Positions 1 through 8,838 of a stretch of 64,000 bases of DNA are shown here, one piece after another. Position 1 is the first letter of the stretch, and each line of letters begins with the position of its first letter. Under the pieces are notes generated by a model. The model did no database searches, was not told where the DNA came from, and was given only the letters and a program-made list of their open reading frames with translations. The position numbers and the translations under genes are program-made. The DNA is from Devosia ginsengisoli (GTDB taxonomy: Bacteria; Pseudomonadota; Alphaproteobacteria; Rhizobiales; Devosiaceae), in assembly GCF_024707105.1 (NCBI RefSeq), contig NZ_JANQAJ010000005.1, forward strand, positions 310,001 through 374,000, written 5' to 3'.

Positions 1-1291
1 CCGTGTGGACATAGTGATCGATGACCTGTTCGCCGAAGGCTGCTTTCAGCATTTTGGACTTGCGCATCGTGTCGGTGGCTTCGCGCAGGGTCTTGGGGAT
101 TTCGCGGAGTTTCTTGGTCGTATAGGCGTCGCCGACAAAGGCGGGTTCGAGATCCAGCCTGTCCTCGATGCCCTTGATGCCGGCGGCGAGCAGGGCCGCT
201 ATGGCCAGATAGGGATTGAGGTCGGCGCCGCCAATGCGGCATTCGACACGGATGGATTTGCTGCCTTCTCCGCAGAGGCGGAAGCCGGCGGTACGGTTGT
301 CGGGCGACCAGATCGCCTTGGTCGGCGCGAATGTACCGGCCTGGAAGCGCTTGTAGCTGTTGATATAGGGCGCGAGGAACCAGGTGATGTCGCGGGCATA
401 GGCGAGCTGGCCGGCCATGAACTGTTTCATCAGCGAGCTCATGCCGCGCTCGTCCTTGGCATCGACGAATAGGGGTTTGCCCGCCTTGTCGGCCAGCGAC
501 ATGTGGATGTGGCTCGAGGAGCCTGCGAGGGCATAATCCCACTTGGCCATGAAGGTTACCGCCTTGCCCGCGGCCCAGGCGATCTCCTTGGTGGCGTTCT
601 TCAGCACCACATGGCGGTCGGCCATGGTGAGGGCGTCGGCATATTTGACATTGATCTCTTCCTGGCCCGGACCCCATTCGCCCTTGGAGGATTCGACGGG
701 AATGCCCGAGGCCTGCAGATGCTTGCGCAGGGCGCGCATCACGCCCTCTTCCTTGGTGGTCTGGAAGATGTGGTAATCCTGGATGTAGTCGCCGGCCGTC
801 TGGGCCTTGGCATGGCCCTTCTGGCTGATCGTGCGGTAATCCTCGTCGAAGAGGTAGAATTCCAGTTCCGTGGCCGCATTGGCGGTATAGCCCATGGCGG
901 CGAGGCGCTCGATCTGGCCCTTGAGGATGGCGCGCGGGCTGTGCGGGATCGGCTCATGGTGATGATGATCGGCGAGGTCGCAGAGCACAATGGCCGTGCC
1001 CTCGAGCCAGCTCGCCTTCATCAGCGTGGTGAGATCGGGCTTCATGACGAAATCGCCATAGCCCTTGCCCCAGTTGGCGGCCGCGTAGCCGGGCACCGGC
1101 TCCATGTCGATATCGTCGGCCAGCAGATAGTCGCAGCCATGCGTCTCGTCATTGGCCGTTTCGAGGAAATATTCGGCCTGGAAACGCTTGCCGATCATCC
1201 GCCCCTGCATGTCGGGGAAGGCGACGAGCACCGTATCCATGCTGCCGGCGGCGACATCCTTGCGCAGGGCGTCCAGGGTATAGGCGGCCAT
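1..1291 (-). CDS. Glutamine synthetase family protein (3' end beyond window)
   Basis: The ORF track misses this gene because its stop lies outside the window. Reading leftwards from the ATG at 1291 gives 430 codons without a stop, beginning MAAYTLDALRKD. Family signatures visible: GKGYGDFVMKPD in the N-terminal beta-grasp part, the substrate-site stretch KGEWGPGQEEIN, the ATP-site SSSHIHMSL, and the late AGFRLCGEGSKSIRVECRIG with NPYLAIAALLAAGI. This is the glutamine synthetase fold, but the divergent branch (gamma-glutamyl-amide ligases such as PuuA-type, or GlnT-type) is more likely than GlnA: it sits last in an operon with N-formylglutamate amidohydrolase and a TRAP importer. The amine substrate cannot be read from sequence. 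It lies 52 bp downstream of the TRAP binding-protein gene, with a hairpin between them. Family is certain; the exact reaction is inferred. Confidence 0.9.
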   Translation of the reverse strand, partial: MAAYTLDALRKDVAAGSMDTVLVAFPDMQGRMIGKRFQAEYFLETANDETHGCDYLLADDIDMEPVPGYAAANWGKGYGDFVMKPDLTTLMKASWLEGTAIVLCDLADHHHHEPIPHSPRAILKGQIERLAAMGYTANAATELEFYLFDEDYRTISQKGHAKAQTAGDYIQDYHIFQTTKEEGVMRALRKHLQASGIPVESSKGEWGPGQEEINVKYADALTMADRHVVLKNATKEIAWAAGKAVTFMAKWDYALAGSSSHIHMSLADKAGKPLFVDAKDERGMSSLMKQFMAGQLAYARDITWFLAPYINSYKRFQAGTFAPTKAIWSPDNRTAGFRLCGEGSKSIRVECRIGGADLNPYLAIAALLAAGIKGIEDRLDLEPAFVGDAYTTKKLREIPKTLREATDTMRKSKMLKAAFGEQVIDHYVHT

Positions 1292-1311
1292 TCAAGTCTC
1301 CGGGCGGTTGT

Positions 1312-1335
1312 GCCGGCCGCGCGAACGCGACCGGC
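1312..1335. other. Intercistronic GC-rich hairpin after dctP-like gene
   Basis: Arms GCCGGCCGCG and CGCGACCGGC (one C-A mismatch) close a 4-base loop. It starts 8 nt after the stop of the TRAP binding-protein gene and has no T-run. Inferred to stabilise the upstream mRNA rather than end transcription. Confidence 0.5.
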
Positions 1336-1343
1336 AAAGCATT

Positions 1344-2402
1344 TCAACTGTAGCGATAGGGTGCGCCGGCCAGTTGCATGTCGGCATTATACTTCTTGAT
1401 GATCTCGACCACGCGGGCGCTCCGGTCGGACTGCTTGGCGATCTCGTCCCAGAAGGCGACGGCATCGGTTTCCACCTGCGCCCATTCGGCGGCGGGAATG
1501 GTGGTCAGTTCGAGATTGCCATTGATGCGGTAATTGGCCTCGCCGGCCCAGTACCAGTGCTGGCGGTAGTAGTGCGAGGTGTCGATCATCATGCGGTAGA
1601 GCTGCTGCAGATGCGGCGGCACTTCGTTCCACTTGGCGGTGTTGACGAAATAGGAACCCGCCCAGGCGCCCGACAGCGGGTTGGTCAGGTAGTATTTGAG
1701 CGCATTGGCCCAGCCCACCGTATGCAGCTCGGTGGTGCCGCACCAGCAGATGCCGTCGAGCTCGCCGGTCTGCAGGGCCGGCTCGACGTCTTCATAGGGC
1801 AGTGAGACCGGAACGACGCCGTATTTGGAGAGGAACTGCCCGGCCGTGGGGAAGGTATAGACCCGCAGCCCGTTGAGGTCGGCCAGCGAATTGATCGGCT
1901 TGGTGGTGCCGAAATTGCACGGATCCCAGGCGCCGGTGGAAAGCCAGGTCACATCGGGGATTTCGGCATAGGCCTCTTCCCAGATTTCCTTGAGGCCCCG
2001 CCAGTGCCACAGGGCCGGCACGTCGAGCGAATAGCGCGAGGCCAGCGGGAAATAGGCACCGAACACCTTGACGTCGACAGGCGCGGCGGCGGAGTCGTCG
2101 TCGCTCTGGGCGGCGTCGATTGTGCCGGTCTGGACGGCACGGAACAGCTCGCCATGCGGCACCAACTGGTCGGCGGTGTAGAGTTCGATGACCATTTCGC
2201 CATTGGCGGCGGTGTTGAACCAGTCGATGGCGTTCTTGACCACATGTTCGGCCAGTGCCGGACCGGCATAGGTCTGCAGGCGCCAGCGGATCGGTGTCTG
2301 TGCCCTGACATAGGGCGTTGCCAGGGCCGTGGCGCCCACGGCGCCGGCGGTGGCGAGGCCTGCCCGCTTCAGAAAGCTACGCTTGTTGAGAAGATCAGTC
2401 AT
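1344..2402 (-). CDS. TRAP transporter substrate-binding protein, DctP family
   Basis: 352 aa, the usual size for periplasmic DctP (TRAP family 7) proteins. The N-terminus MTDLLNKRSFLKRAG followed by a hydrophobic AGAVGATALATPYVRA run looks like a Tat-type signal (KR-SFLK variant), suggesting export in folded form. The mature part starts RWRLQTYAGPALAEHVVKNA. The later stretches GTTKPINSLADLNGLRVYTF and GELDGICWCGTTELHTVGW match the family's ligand-clamp region; the aromatic and Cys-rich second stretch could contact ligand. It is the last part of the importer: the small and large permease genes lie upstream in the same operon. The ligand is unknown. The neighbouring amidohydrolase and glutamine-synthetase-like gene suggest an organic acid or an acylated or glutamylated amino compound. 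Confidence 0.93.
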   Translation of the reverse strand: MTDLLNKRSFLKRAGLATAGAVGATALATPYVRAQTPIRWRLQTYAGPALAEHVVKNAIDWFNTAANGEMVIELYTADQLVPHGELFRAVQTGTIDAAQSDDDSAAAPVDVKVFGAYFPLASRYSLDVPALWHWRGLKEIWEEAYAEIPDVTWLSTGAWDPCNFGTTKPINSLADLNGLRVYTFPTAGQFLSKYGVVPVSLPYEDVEPALQTGELDGICWCGTTELHTVGWANALKYYLTNPLSGAWAGSYFVNTAKWNEVPPHLQQLYRMMIDTSHYYRQHWYWAGEANYRINGNLELTTIPAAEWAQVETDAVAFWDEIAKQSDRSARVVEIIKKYNADMQLAGAPYRYS

Positions 2403-2528
2403 GTCTGCTTATCCCCTGTGATGTGACGCCCCGCGCAGTCTGCCGGAACGCCTGGTTGAACTCGACGTCGGACTAGCTCGGCCAGCGCCCCCTTTTCTGT
2501 GTTGGTTTCCCTCTCACAAAAGTTCTCC

Positions 2529-3854
2529 TCATCGTCCGGCATAAAGGCCGGGCAGCCACAGCGCGATCTGCGGGAAGATCATCAGCAGGATCACGCTGAG
2601 GACCATGAGCAGCACGAAGGGCAGGATGGAGCGATAGATGTCGGCCAGGGTGATCTCGGGCGGCGCCATGGCGCGCATGAGGAAGAGATTGTAGCCGAAG
2701 GGCGGGGTTATGTAGGCGATCTGGCAGGTGATCGTGTAGAGAATGCCGAACCAGATCAGATCGAAGCCGAGCAGGCGCACCAGCGGAATATAGAGCGGCG
2801 CGACGATGACCAGCATGGCCGTGTCGTCGAGGAACATGCCCATGACGATGAAGCTGAGCAGCATCAGGATCAGGATGCCCCAGGGGTCGAGTCCAAAGGT
2901 GTTGAGCAGCAGGTTCTCGATGGCCCGCACGGCGCCCAGCCCGTCATAGACGGACGAGAAACACAGCGCGCCAAGGATGATCCAGAGGAACATGCAACTG
3001 ATCAGCAGCGTGTTGCGCGTGGTGGATTCCAGCACCTGCCAGTTGAGCTTGCCCGACAGCGCCGCCGCGACGGTGGCGAGCAACGCGCCCACGGCCGAGC
3101 TTTCGGTGAGGCTGGTAATGCCGGTGAGGAACAGCGTCATCATGATGGCGAATACCGCCACCGGCATGATGCCCTCGCGCAGCAGCACGAGTTTCTCGCG
3201 CAGGGTGATTTCCGCCAGTTCCTCGGGCGAGATGGGCGGCCCCAGCTCGGGCTGGATGCGGCAGCGGATATAGACATAGACGCCGAAAATGGTGGCCATC
3301 ATCAGGCCGGGCATGATGCCGGCCAGCCAGAGTTCGGTGATCGGCGCCCGCGCGATCATGGCGAACAGCACCAGCACCACGCTGGGCGGGATCAGGATGC
3401 CCAGGGTGGAACCGCCCTGGATGACCCCGGTGACCATGATCTTGTCATAGCCGCGCTTGAGCAGTTCGGGCAGGGCGATGGTGGCGCCGATGGCCATGCC
3501 GGCGACGCTGAGGCCGTTGATGCAGGAAATCAGCACCATCAGCCCCATCGTGCCCAGCGCCAGCCCGCCGCGCACCGGGCCGAACCAGACATGGAACATG
3601 CGATAGAGGTTGGAGGCGATGCCGCTCTCGCTCATCATGTAGCCCATGAACACGAAGAAGGGCACGGTGATCAGCGGGTACCAGTTGAGTACCTGGAAGG
3701 CCTGGTTGAACGGCATTTCGACCGCGCCATTGCCCCAGAGCCAGAGGGCGGCGGCCGAACCGACAAAGCCGATGACGCCGAAGACGCGCTGCCCGGTGAA
3801 GAGCAGCACCATCATGGTGGCGAACATGAAGAGGGTGATGAGTTCAGGTGTCAT
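2529..3854 (-). CDS. TRAP transporter large permease, DctM family
   Basis: 441 aa, full length for DctM, hydrophobic throughout with roughly a dozen membrane segments. Family stretches seen: FTGQRVFGVIGFVG near the start, PFFVFMGYMMSESGIA, NGLSVAGMAIGATIALPELLKRGYD, GGSTLGILIPPSVVLVLF, and near the end LDDTAMLVIVAPLYIPL and IAYITPPFGYNLFLM. It forms the ion-coupled channel with the small subunit and takes ligand from the DctP protein encoded just downstream. Its ATG overlaps the small-subunit stop by 4 bases (ATGA), so translation is coupled. Confidence 0.95.
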   Translation of the reverse strand: MTPELITLFMFATMMVLLFTGQRVFGVIGFVGSAAALWLWGNGAVEMPFNQAFQVLNWYPLITVPFFVFMGYMMSESGIASNLYRMFHVWFGPVRGGLALGTMGLMVLISCINGLSVAGMAIGATIALPELLKRGYDKIMVTGVIQGGSTLGILIPPSVVLVLFAMIARAPITELWLAGIMPGLMMATIFGVYVYIRCRIQPELGPPISPEELAEITLREKLVLLREGIMPVAVFAIMMTLFLTGITSLTESSAVGALLATVAAALSGKLNWQVLESTTRNTLLISCMFLWIILGALCFSSVYDGLGAVRAIENLLLNTFGLDPWGILILMLLSFIVMGMFLDDTAMLVIVAPLYIPLVRLLGFDLIWFGILYTITCQIAYITPPFGYNLFLMRAMAPPEITLADIYRSILPFVLLMVLSVILLMIFPQIALWLPGLYAGR

Positions 3855-4363
3855 GAAATGGGCCTACCCATGGCCTGGGCAATGTCCCGGAACAATTGCG
3901 CGATGACCTGAAGGAGCATGAGGAAAATCCCAAGACTCATGGCGACCTTGACGGGCCAGAGCATGGGCGACCAGGCGGTGTAGTTCTTCTGGCCATACTG
4001 GATGGCATATTGCGTGCTCGAAATGCCGCCCCAGAGCAGCACCACCAGGAAGAAGATGACGGCCAGCAGGGTGATCGCATCCAGAACCGACTGTCCGCGC
4101 CGGGAAAACCGGCTGTAGAACAGGTCCATGCGGACATGCGAGCCGTGCTGGAAGGCATAGGCGCCGCCCAGCAGGTAATAGGCCGAGAGCAGGAACTGGG
4201 TCATTTCCAGCGCCCAGTTGACCGGGGCGCCGAATACGGCGCGCGACACGGTAGACCAGAGCATGATGGCGGCCATGACAAAAAAGATCGCCATCGCAAA
4301 CCGCCCGGCCAGGCGGTTGATGCGATCGACCCATGTAACGAAGAAGACTATCGGCTGTGGCAC
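3851..4363 (-). CDS. TRAP transporter small permease, DctQ family
   Basis: The ORF track starts this frame at 4471, but that adds a polar arginine-rich extension lying inside the upstream amidohydrolase gene. A GTG at 4363 preceded by AGGAAG gives 170 aa beginning VPQPIVFFVTWVDRINRLAG, the normal DctQ length. Four hydrophobic segments are visible: FAMAIFFVMAAIMLWSTV, MTQFLLSAYYLLGGAYAF, AITLLAVIFFLVVLLWGG, and VKVAMSLGIFLMLLQVIAQL, with the usual GSHVRMDLFY stretch between the second and third. It pairs with the large permease, whose start overlaps its stop by 4 bp. Confidence 0.88.
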   Translation of the reverse strand: MPQPIVFFVTWVDRINRLAGRFAMAIFFVMAAIMLWSTVSRAVFGAPVNWALEMTQFLLSAYYLLGGAYAFQHGSHVRMDLFYSRFSRRGQSVLDAITLLAVIFFLVVLLWGGISSTQYAIQYGQKNYTAWSPMLWPVKVAMSLGIFLMLLQVIAQLFRDIAQAMGRPIS

Positions 4364-4401
4364 TGTGCTGCTTCCTGTCTCTTGGTCATGGCTTCCTCTG
4401 C

Positions 4402-5172
4402 CTATCCGTGTTTGGCCGGCCGCAAAGCCTGCCGCGCGGTCTCCAGACACCGCCCGAGCCGGTCGGCCCACAGGGTCACCCCGGTGGGGTCGAGAATTTC
4501 GTCATTGCGGATTTCGATCATCGTGGCGGGAAGGCCCCGTCCATCGCCATGCTTTTCCAGCGTCAGCGTCACCCCGTTGAGGGCCGCATAGGGCTCGTTC
4601 CAGCCCAGGTTGAGATCGGGAGCTTCGTCCTTGAGCGCGTCGAACAGCGCCCGGGTGAAGCCGGTATCCACGCCATGGATCAGCCCGATGGGCCAGGGGC
4701 GGGCAATGCCGAGATAGACGGGGGTGAAGGAATGCATGCAGACCAGGATCGTCTCCTGCCCGGCATGGCGGCGCGCCTCGAGCAGCGTCTCGATGGCGGC
4801 ATGATAGGGCCGGTGGAAATGGTCGATCCGATATTGCCGCTCGGCCGCGTCGAGATGCTCGTTGGCGGCAATGCGGGTGCTTTCGGAGAGTGTCCAGATC
4901 AGGTCGGGCGCGTCGAGTTCGCGATTGCAGTCGATGACGATGCGCGAAACGGTGGACTGCACCAGCGGCGCATCGAGCCGATCGGCCAGGCGCTGGCTGA
5001 CGGCCAATGCGCCAGGGTCCCAGGCGATGTGGCTCAGCCGCTCGGTGGGAGTGAGGCCCAGATCGCCATAGCGGGTGGGAATGCGGTTGCTGGCATGATC
5101 GCAGACGATGACGAAGGGCGACGCCCCGCGCGCATTGGTGACCAACACCGCTTTTTCACCGCTGACGTCCAC
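4402..5172 (-). CDS. N-formylglutamate amidohydrolase family protein
   Basis: 256 aa. The FGase family motifs are present in order: VIVCDHASNRIP near residue 22, WDPGALAVSQRLADRLDAPL, SRIVIDCNRELDAPD, CMHSFTPVY, and a late IEIRNDEI. These hold the metal and catalytic residues of enzymes that hydrolyse N-formyl-L-glutamate to formate and glutamate in histidine catabolism. No hut genes lie nearby; instead it is the first gene of a leftward operon with a TRAP importer and a glutamine-synthetase-like ligase. The real substrate may therefore be another N-acyl or gamma-glutamyl compound. The family call is firm, the substrate is not. RpiR is divergently encoded 94 bp away. Confidence 0.88.
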   Translation of the reverse strand: MDVSGEKAVLVTNARGASPFVIVCDHASNRIPTRYGDLGLTPTERLSHIAWDPGALAVSQRLADRLDAPLVQSTVSRIVIDCNRELDAPDLIWTLSESTRIAANEHLDAAERQYRIDHFHRPYHAAIETLLEARRHAGQETILVCMHSFTPVYLGIARPWPIGLIHGVDTGFTRALFDALKDEAPDLNLGWNEPYAALNGVTLTLEKHGDGRGLPATMIEIRNDEILDPTGVTLWADRLGRCLETARQALRPAKHG

Positions 5173-5240
5173 TGCACCCCCCTACGCAGCATCGGTTAAC
5201 TTCTGTATCAGTAGTTCCACACTGGTCAAAACTGTCAATG

Positions 5241-5258
5241 CTGAAATCATAAATTCAG
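5241..5258. promoter_or_regulatory. Inverted repeat in the rpiR/FGase divergent promoter
   Basis: CTGAA-N8-TTCAG lies 8 bp before the chosen RpiR start, in the only intergenic gap between regulator and catabolic operon. It is a plausible autoregulatory operator, weak on its own. Confidence 0.3.
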
Positions 5259-5266
5259 AGGGCCGC

Positions 5267-6100
5267 ATGGAAGGAAAATCGGTTGCCGGACGTATTCACG
5301 ATGCGATCCACCGGCTGACAGCGGCCGAAAAACGCGCCGCGCGCGGCCTGCTCGGGTCGTATCCGACCCTGGGCCTGGCCCCGGTCGCCGAATTCGCACA
5401 GCAGGCGGGGGCCAGTTCGGCCACGGTGCTGCGCTTCGTGTCGGCGCTGGGCTACAAATCCTATCCCGATTTCCAGCGCGCTTTGCGCGAGGAACTGGAG
5501 GAGCGCTCCAAGTCGCCGCTACAGCGCAGTTCGACCAGCGATGTCAGGGCGGATGCCGATGCGCAGTTCCTCGATCGCTTCGTGGCCCAGGCGGTGGACA
5601 ATCTGCGCGGCTCGGCGGCGCTGATCCCGGCTTCCGAATTCGAGGCAGTCTGCGCCCGGCTCGCCGAGAACCGGGGCGCCTGCTACCTCGCCGGCGGACG
5701 CTTCACCGATTTCCTGGCCGGTTATATGGAAGCCCATCTGCGGGTGATCCGGCCGGGCGTGCGGCGGCTCGACGGCCGGCCGGCGACGCGGGCCGACCAG
5801 ATGATCGACGTGAAGCCCGGAGACCTGGCGATCATCTTCGACGTGCGGCGCTACGATCCGAGCCTGATCGACGTGGCCACCGAACTGGCGGCGCGGCGGG
5901 CGCAGATCGTGCTCATCACCGACGAGTGGATGAGCCCGGTCAGCCGCTTCGCCAAGCTGGTATTGCCCTGCCGGACGGAAATGGGCCGGACCTGGGACGC
6001 CAATGGATCGCTGTTCACGCTGGCCGAAGCGGTGATCGCCCGGACCACGGAACTGAGCTGGCCCACCGCCAGCAAGCGCATAGGGAGTATCGAGGCGTAG
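5267..6100 (+). CDS. MurR/RpiR family transcriptional regulator
   Basis: The track frame opens at 5108 inside the opposite gene; the ATG at 5267 (MEGKSVAGRIHDAIHRLTAAEKR) is the natural start and gives 277 aa. The N-terminal RpiR helix-turn-helix is seen as LTAAEKRAARGLLGSYPTLG then FAQQAGASSATVLRFVSALG. Residues from about 110 on form a SIS sugar-phosphate-binding-like domain (AIIFDVRRYDPSLIDVATEL). Such regulators usually control the neighbouring catabolic operon, here the FGase/TRAP/GS-like genes transcribed away from it. The effector is unknown. Confidence 0.9.
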   Translation: MEGKSVAGRIHDAIHRLTAAEKRAARGLLGSYPTLGLAPVAEFAQQAGASSATVLRFVSALGYKSYPDFQRALREELEERSKSPLQRSSTSDVRADADAQFLDRFVAQAVDNLRGSAALIPASEFEAVCARLAENRGACYLAGGRFTDFLAGYMEAHLRVIRPGVRRLDGRPATRADQMIDVKPGDLAIIFDVRRYDPSLIDVATELAARRAQIVLITDEWMSPVSRFAKLVLPCRTEMGRTWDANGSLFTLAEAVIARTTELSWPTASKRIGSIEA

Positions 6101-6125
6101 CGCCTACCTTACTGGGTGTGGCTTA

Positions 6126-6245
6126 CCCCCACCCTCATTCCCTCCCCACAAGGGGGGAAGCCTGTCCGGTGGGCGATGCAATATTGGACCACTGACGTTG
6201 GTCATGCGCCTCCCTCCCCTTGATGGGGAGGGATTGAGGGTGGGG
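6126..6245. repeat. Palindromic intergenic repeat (REP/BIME-like)
   Basis: The ends are CCCCACCCTCATTCCCTCCC and the near-complement CCCTCCCCTTGATGGGGAGG...GGGTGGGG. Each half also folds on its own, for example CCTCCCC-TTGAT-GGGGAGG. It fills the gap between the convergent rpiR and ppk2 genes. This G/C-run type is common between genes in Hyphomicrobiales; a bidirectional transcription end is likely. Confidence 0.7.
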
Positions 6246-6281
6246 TGACGGGCCCTCCCAGCAACGGGAGGTCAGGAGGCC

Positions 6282-7139
6282 CTATTCTTCCCCGTCTTTG
6301 TGCAAAAAGTCCTTCGCGCTCAGCACGATCTTGCCGTCGACTTCGCCAATGGCCTTGCCGTCCTTGCCCTTGTAGTTCAGCCTGTCGAGCACCGTGCGGA
6401 TGACATTGAGGCGGCTGCGGCGCTTGTCGTTGGCGCGGATCACCGTCCAGGGCGCATGCTTGCTGTCGGTCCGGGTCAGCATGGTATCGGCGGCATCGGA
6501 ATAGGCATCCCACTTGCCCAGCGCTTCCAGATCCACCGGCGAGAGCTTCCAGACCTTGAGCGGATCGTGCCGCCGGTCATGGAACCGCTTGAGCTGCATT
6601 TCTCGGCCTATGGAGAGCCAGAACTTGAAGAGGTGGATGCCGTCCCTGGTGATGCGCTTCTCGAATTCGGGCGCTTCCTCGAGGAAATGCTCGGTCTGTT
6701 CGGGCGTGCAGAAACCCATGACCGGCTCGACGCCGGCCCGGTTATACCAGGAGCGGTCGAACAGCACGGTTTCGCCCGCCGCCGGGAACCAGTCGACATA
6801 GCGCTGGAAATACCACTGTGTGCTTTCCCGGTTGTTGGGCTTGGGCAGGGCGGCGATGATATTGTAGCGGGGATTGAGATTTTCGAGGTAGCGCTTGATC
6901 GTGCCGCCCTTGCCGGCGGCATCGCGGCCCTCGAAGACGATCATCACGCGCTCGCCGCTCTCGGCGAGATGGGCCTGCAACGATACCAACTGCTTCTGTA
7001 ATTCGTACATCTGCTCTTCATAGCTGTCGCTATCGAGCTTATCTTCGTATGGGTAGTTGCCCGAGGCCATGGCGTGTTTCTTGATGGCTTTGGGCAGGTC
7101 GGGATTTTCAAGGTCGAAGCCGGTAAAGGGATCGGTCAT
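6282..7139 (-). CDS. ppk2: Polyphosphate kinase 2 (PPK2)
   Basis: 285 aa, typical of single-domain PPK2. It transfers phosphate between polyphosphate and nucleoside diphosphates in the cytoplasm. Walker A is FEGRDAAGKGGTIKR near residue 70; the lid and Walker B region gives LFDRSWYNRAGVEPVMGF; other conserved stretches are RYNIIAALPKPNNRESTQWYFQRY, LFKFWLSIGREMQLKRF and KWDAYSDAADTMLTRTDSKHAPW. The single catalytic domain with EGRDAAGKGG argues for class I (NDP phosphorylation). It is monocistronic and convergent with rpiR across a palindromic repeat. The gene name is by family; several ppk2 paralogues are usual in these bacteria. Confidence 0.93.
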   Translation of the reverse strand: MTDPFTGFDLENPDLPKAIKKHAMASGNYPYEDKLDSDSYEEQMYELQKQLVSLQAHLAESGERVMIVFEGRDAAGKGGTIKRYLENLNPRYNIIAALPKPNNRESTQWYFQRYVDWFPAAGETVLFDRSWYNRAGVEPVMGFCTPEQTEHFLEEAPEFEKRITRDGIHLFKFWLSIGREMQLKRFHDRRHDPLKVWKLSPVDLEALGKWDAYSDAADTMLTRTDSKHAPWTVIRANDKRRSRLNVIRTVLDRLNYKGKDGKAIGEVDGKIVLSAKDFLHKDGEE

Positions 7140-7228
7140 GCTGTCTCTCCGCTGTCATATCCACCGTGCTATGAGAACGCCCGCGCGCGCAAGGGGCGTC
7201 GCAACTGGTTGATTCCCGGAAACAAAAT

Positions 7229-8512
7229 ATGGACGAGCCGCAAGACAGCCTGCCCGCATCCCGCCTGGCGATAGCCTTGGCGCGTATCACTGCGCAGGCC
7301 GGCCTGCTGGCCGGTATATTCGGCGTATTCGCCGCGCTGGTGCTGTTCGGCGAGCTGGCGCCGGTCGCGGCGCTGGTCGGTTTTCTCGTCATCATGGCCG
7401 GCGTCGCCATCCTGCCGGGCAACACGATCACCGTGACGCGGACGGCGGACCTGCCGCGGCCTGTTCTTGATGATGATGACGACGCGGTCTTCGCTTTTGC
7501 CGACGCGCTGGCCGATCCCTGCCTGGTGCTCGACCGGCGCAGCGTTGTGGTTCACGCCAATGCCGCGGCGCACCGGCAGTTTCCCGCCGTGAGCAATGGC
7601 AACCCCATCACTTTTTCCCTGCGTAACCCCGAACTGGTGCAGGCCATCGACACGGTCATGCGCAATGGCACGGTGCGCAGTATCGAACTGCATGAAACCG
7701 TGCCGTCGGAAACCTGGGATAAGGTGGTGGTGTCACCCCTGCGCCAGCCGGGCCGGGACTGGCTGACCGACGAAGACCGGCAACTGGTAGTCACGGTCCA
7801 GAGCCTGACCGAACTCAAGCGCGTCGAGGCGCTGCGCAGCGATTTCATCGCCAATGCCAGCCACGAATTGCGCACGCCCCTGGCGTCGCTGCTGGGCTTC
7901 ATCGATACGCTGCTCGGCCCGGCGGCCAAGGATGCGGCAGCGCGCGAAAAATTCCTCGGCATCATGCGCGGCCAGGCCGAGCGCATGAGCAAGCTGATCG
8001 ACGATCTCCTCAGCCTGTCGCGCATCGAAATGCACCAGCATGTGCGGCCCACCGGCAGCATCGACCTGGCGGGACTGCTGCGCGAAGTGCGCGAGGGGCT
8101 GATGACGCAGGCCAAGACGGCCGATGTGGAAATCCGCCTGACGCTGTTCGAGGGGCCGAGCAACACGACCGGCGATCGCAGCCAGCTCTATGAAGTGTTC
8201 GAGAACCTGCTCGACAATGCCATCAAATATGGCGCCGGCGGCAAGTTCGTCGAGGTGAGCCTGGCGCCGGCCGAACGCGCCGGCTTCCAGCACCAGGTGA
8301 CGGTCATCGACCATGGGCCGGGTGTGGAGCCCGAACATGTGCCGCGCCTGACCGAACGGTTCTACCGCATCGATGCCGATGCCAGCCGCAAGAAGAAGGG
8401 CACGGGCCTGGGGCTGGCCATCGTCAAGCACATCGTCAACCGCCATCGCGGGCAGATGACCATCAGGAGCAAGCCGGGCGAGGGCATGCGGGTGGATGTG
8501 TTTTTGCCGTAG
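7229..8512 (+). CDS. PhoR-like sensor histidine kinase
   Basis: 427 aa. Two N-terminal membrane segments (AGLLAGIFGVFAALVLFG and VAALVGFLVIMAGVAIL) with almost no periplasmic loop, a PAS-like domain (FADALADPCLVLDRRSVVVHANAA), then HisKA with the phosphorylated His in FIANASHELRTPLASLLGF, and HATPase_c with the N box FENLLDNAIKYG, G1 DHGPGVE and G2 KGTGLGLAIVKHI. This order is PhoR-like (phosphate starvation). No PhoB or pst genes are next to it in the window, so the PhoR label rests on architecture only. The start at 7229 lacks a strong ribosome site. Confidence 0.85.
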   Translation: MDEPQDSLPASRLAIALARITAQAGLLAGIFGVFAALVLFGELAPVAALVGFLVIMAGVAILPGNTITVTRTADLPRPVLDDDDDAVFAFADALADPCLVLDRRSVVVHANAAAHRQFPAVSNGNPITFSLRNPELVQAIDTVMRNGTVRSIELHETVPSETWDKVVVSPLRQPGRDWLTDEDRQLVVTVQSLTELKRVEALRSDFIANASHELRTPLASLLGFIDTLLGPAAKDAAAREKFLGIMRGQAERMSKLIDDLLSLSRIEMHQHVRPTGSIDLAGLLREVREGLMTQAKTADVEIRLTLFEGPSNTTGDRSQLYEVFENLLDNAIKYGAGGKFVEVSLAPAERAGFQHQVTVIDHGPGVEPEHVPRLTERFYRIDADASRKKKGTGLGLAIVKHIVNRHRGQMTIRSKPGEGMRVDVFLP

Positions 8513-8518
8513 GGGATA

Positions 8519-8760
8519 ACCCGCTCCCAGCCTCCCCCTGTCAGGGGGAGAAGCCGTGCTGGTGGGTGGGCGATATTGTGCCGTAGCCGCGATCCCCTTC
8601 TCCCCTCGTGGGAGAAGGTGCCCGAAGGGCGGATGAGGGGGCTTGGAGTGTTCTCCGCTAGCTTTGAAGCATGGGATGGCGCAGAACCCCTCACCCTCGC
8701 AAATCTGCTGAACGCAGATTTTCTATCCCTCTCCCACAAGGGGCGAGGGGGAACTCCACT
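8519..8760. repeat. Composite palindromic repeat block
   Basis: The gap between the PhoR-like gene and gcrA holds several hairpins in a row: CTCCCCC-TGTCA-GGGGGAG (8532-8550), CTTCTCCC-CTCGT-GGGAGAAG, a longer CCCTC...GAGGG arm pair, and AAATCTGC-TGAAC-GCAGATTT (embedded in the third unit). It resembles the alphaproteobacterial intergenic repeats with CTCCCACAAGGGGCGAGG cores. I see no gene in it. Confidence 0.7.
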
Positions 8761-8795
8761 CTTGGCGCGCGCATGGTGCCGCGCACCCAAACGAA

Positions 8796-8818
8796 AAGGG
8801 CGCCTTGCGGGCGCCCTT
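8796..8818. terminator. Bidirectional intrinsic terminator for phoR-like/gcrA
   Basis: Perfect 9-bp arms AAGGGCGCC and GGCGCCCTT with a 5-base loop. T-rich tracts follow on both strands (CTTT on plus, TTTTCGTTT on minus), so it can serve both convergent genes. Confidence 0.75.
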
Positions 8819-8838
8819 CTTTATCCTGCATTCCGCGA

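Noticed and set aside
2499-3911. 470-aa plus-strand ORF
   Set aside because: Composition is extreme in H, D, Q, G, E, the usual antisense shadow of a hydrophobic permease gene (DctM).
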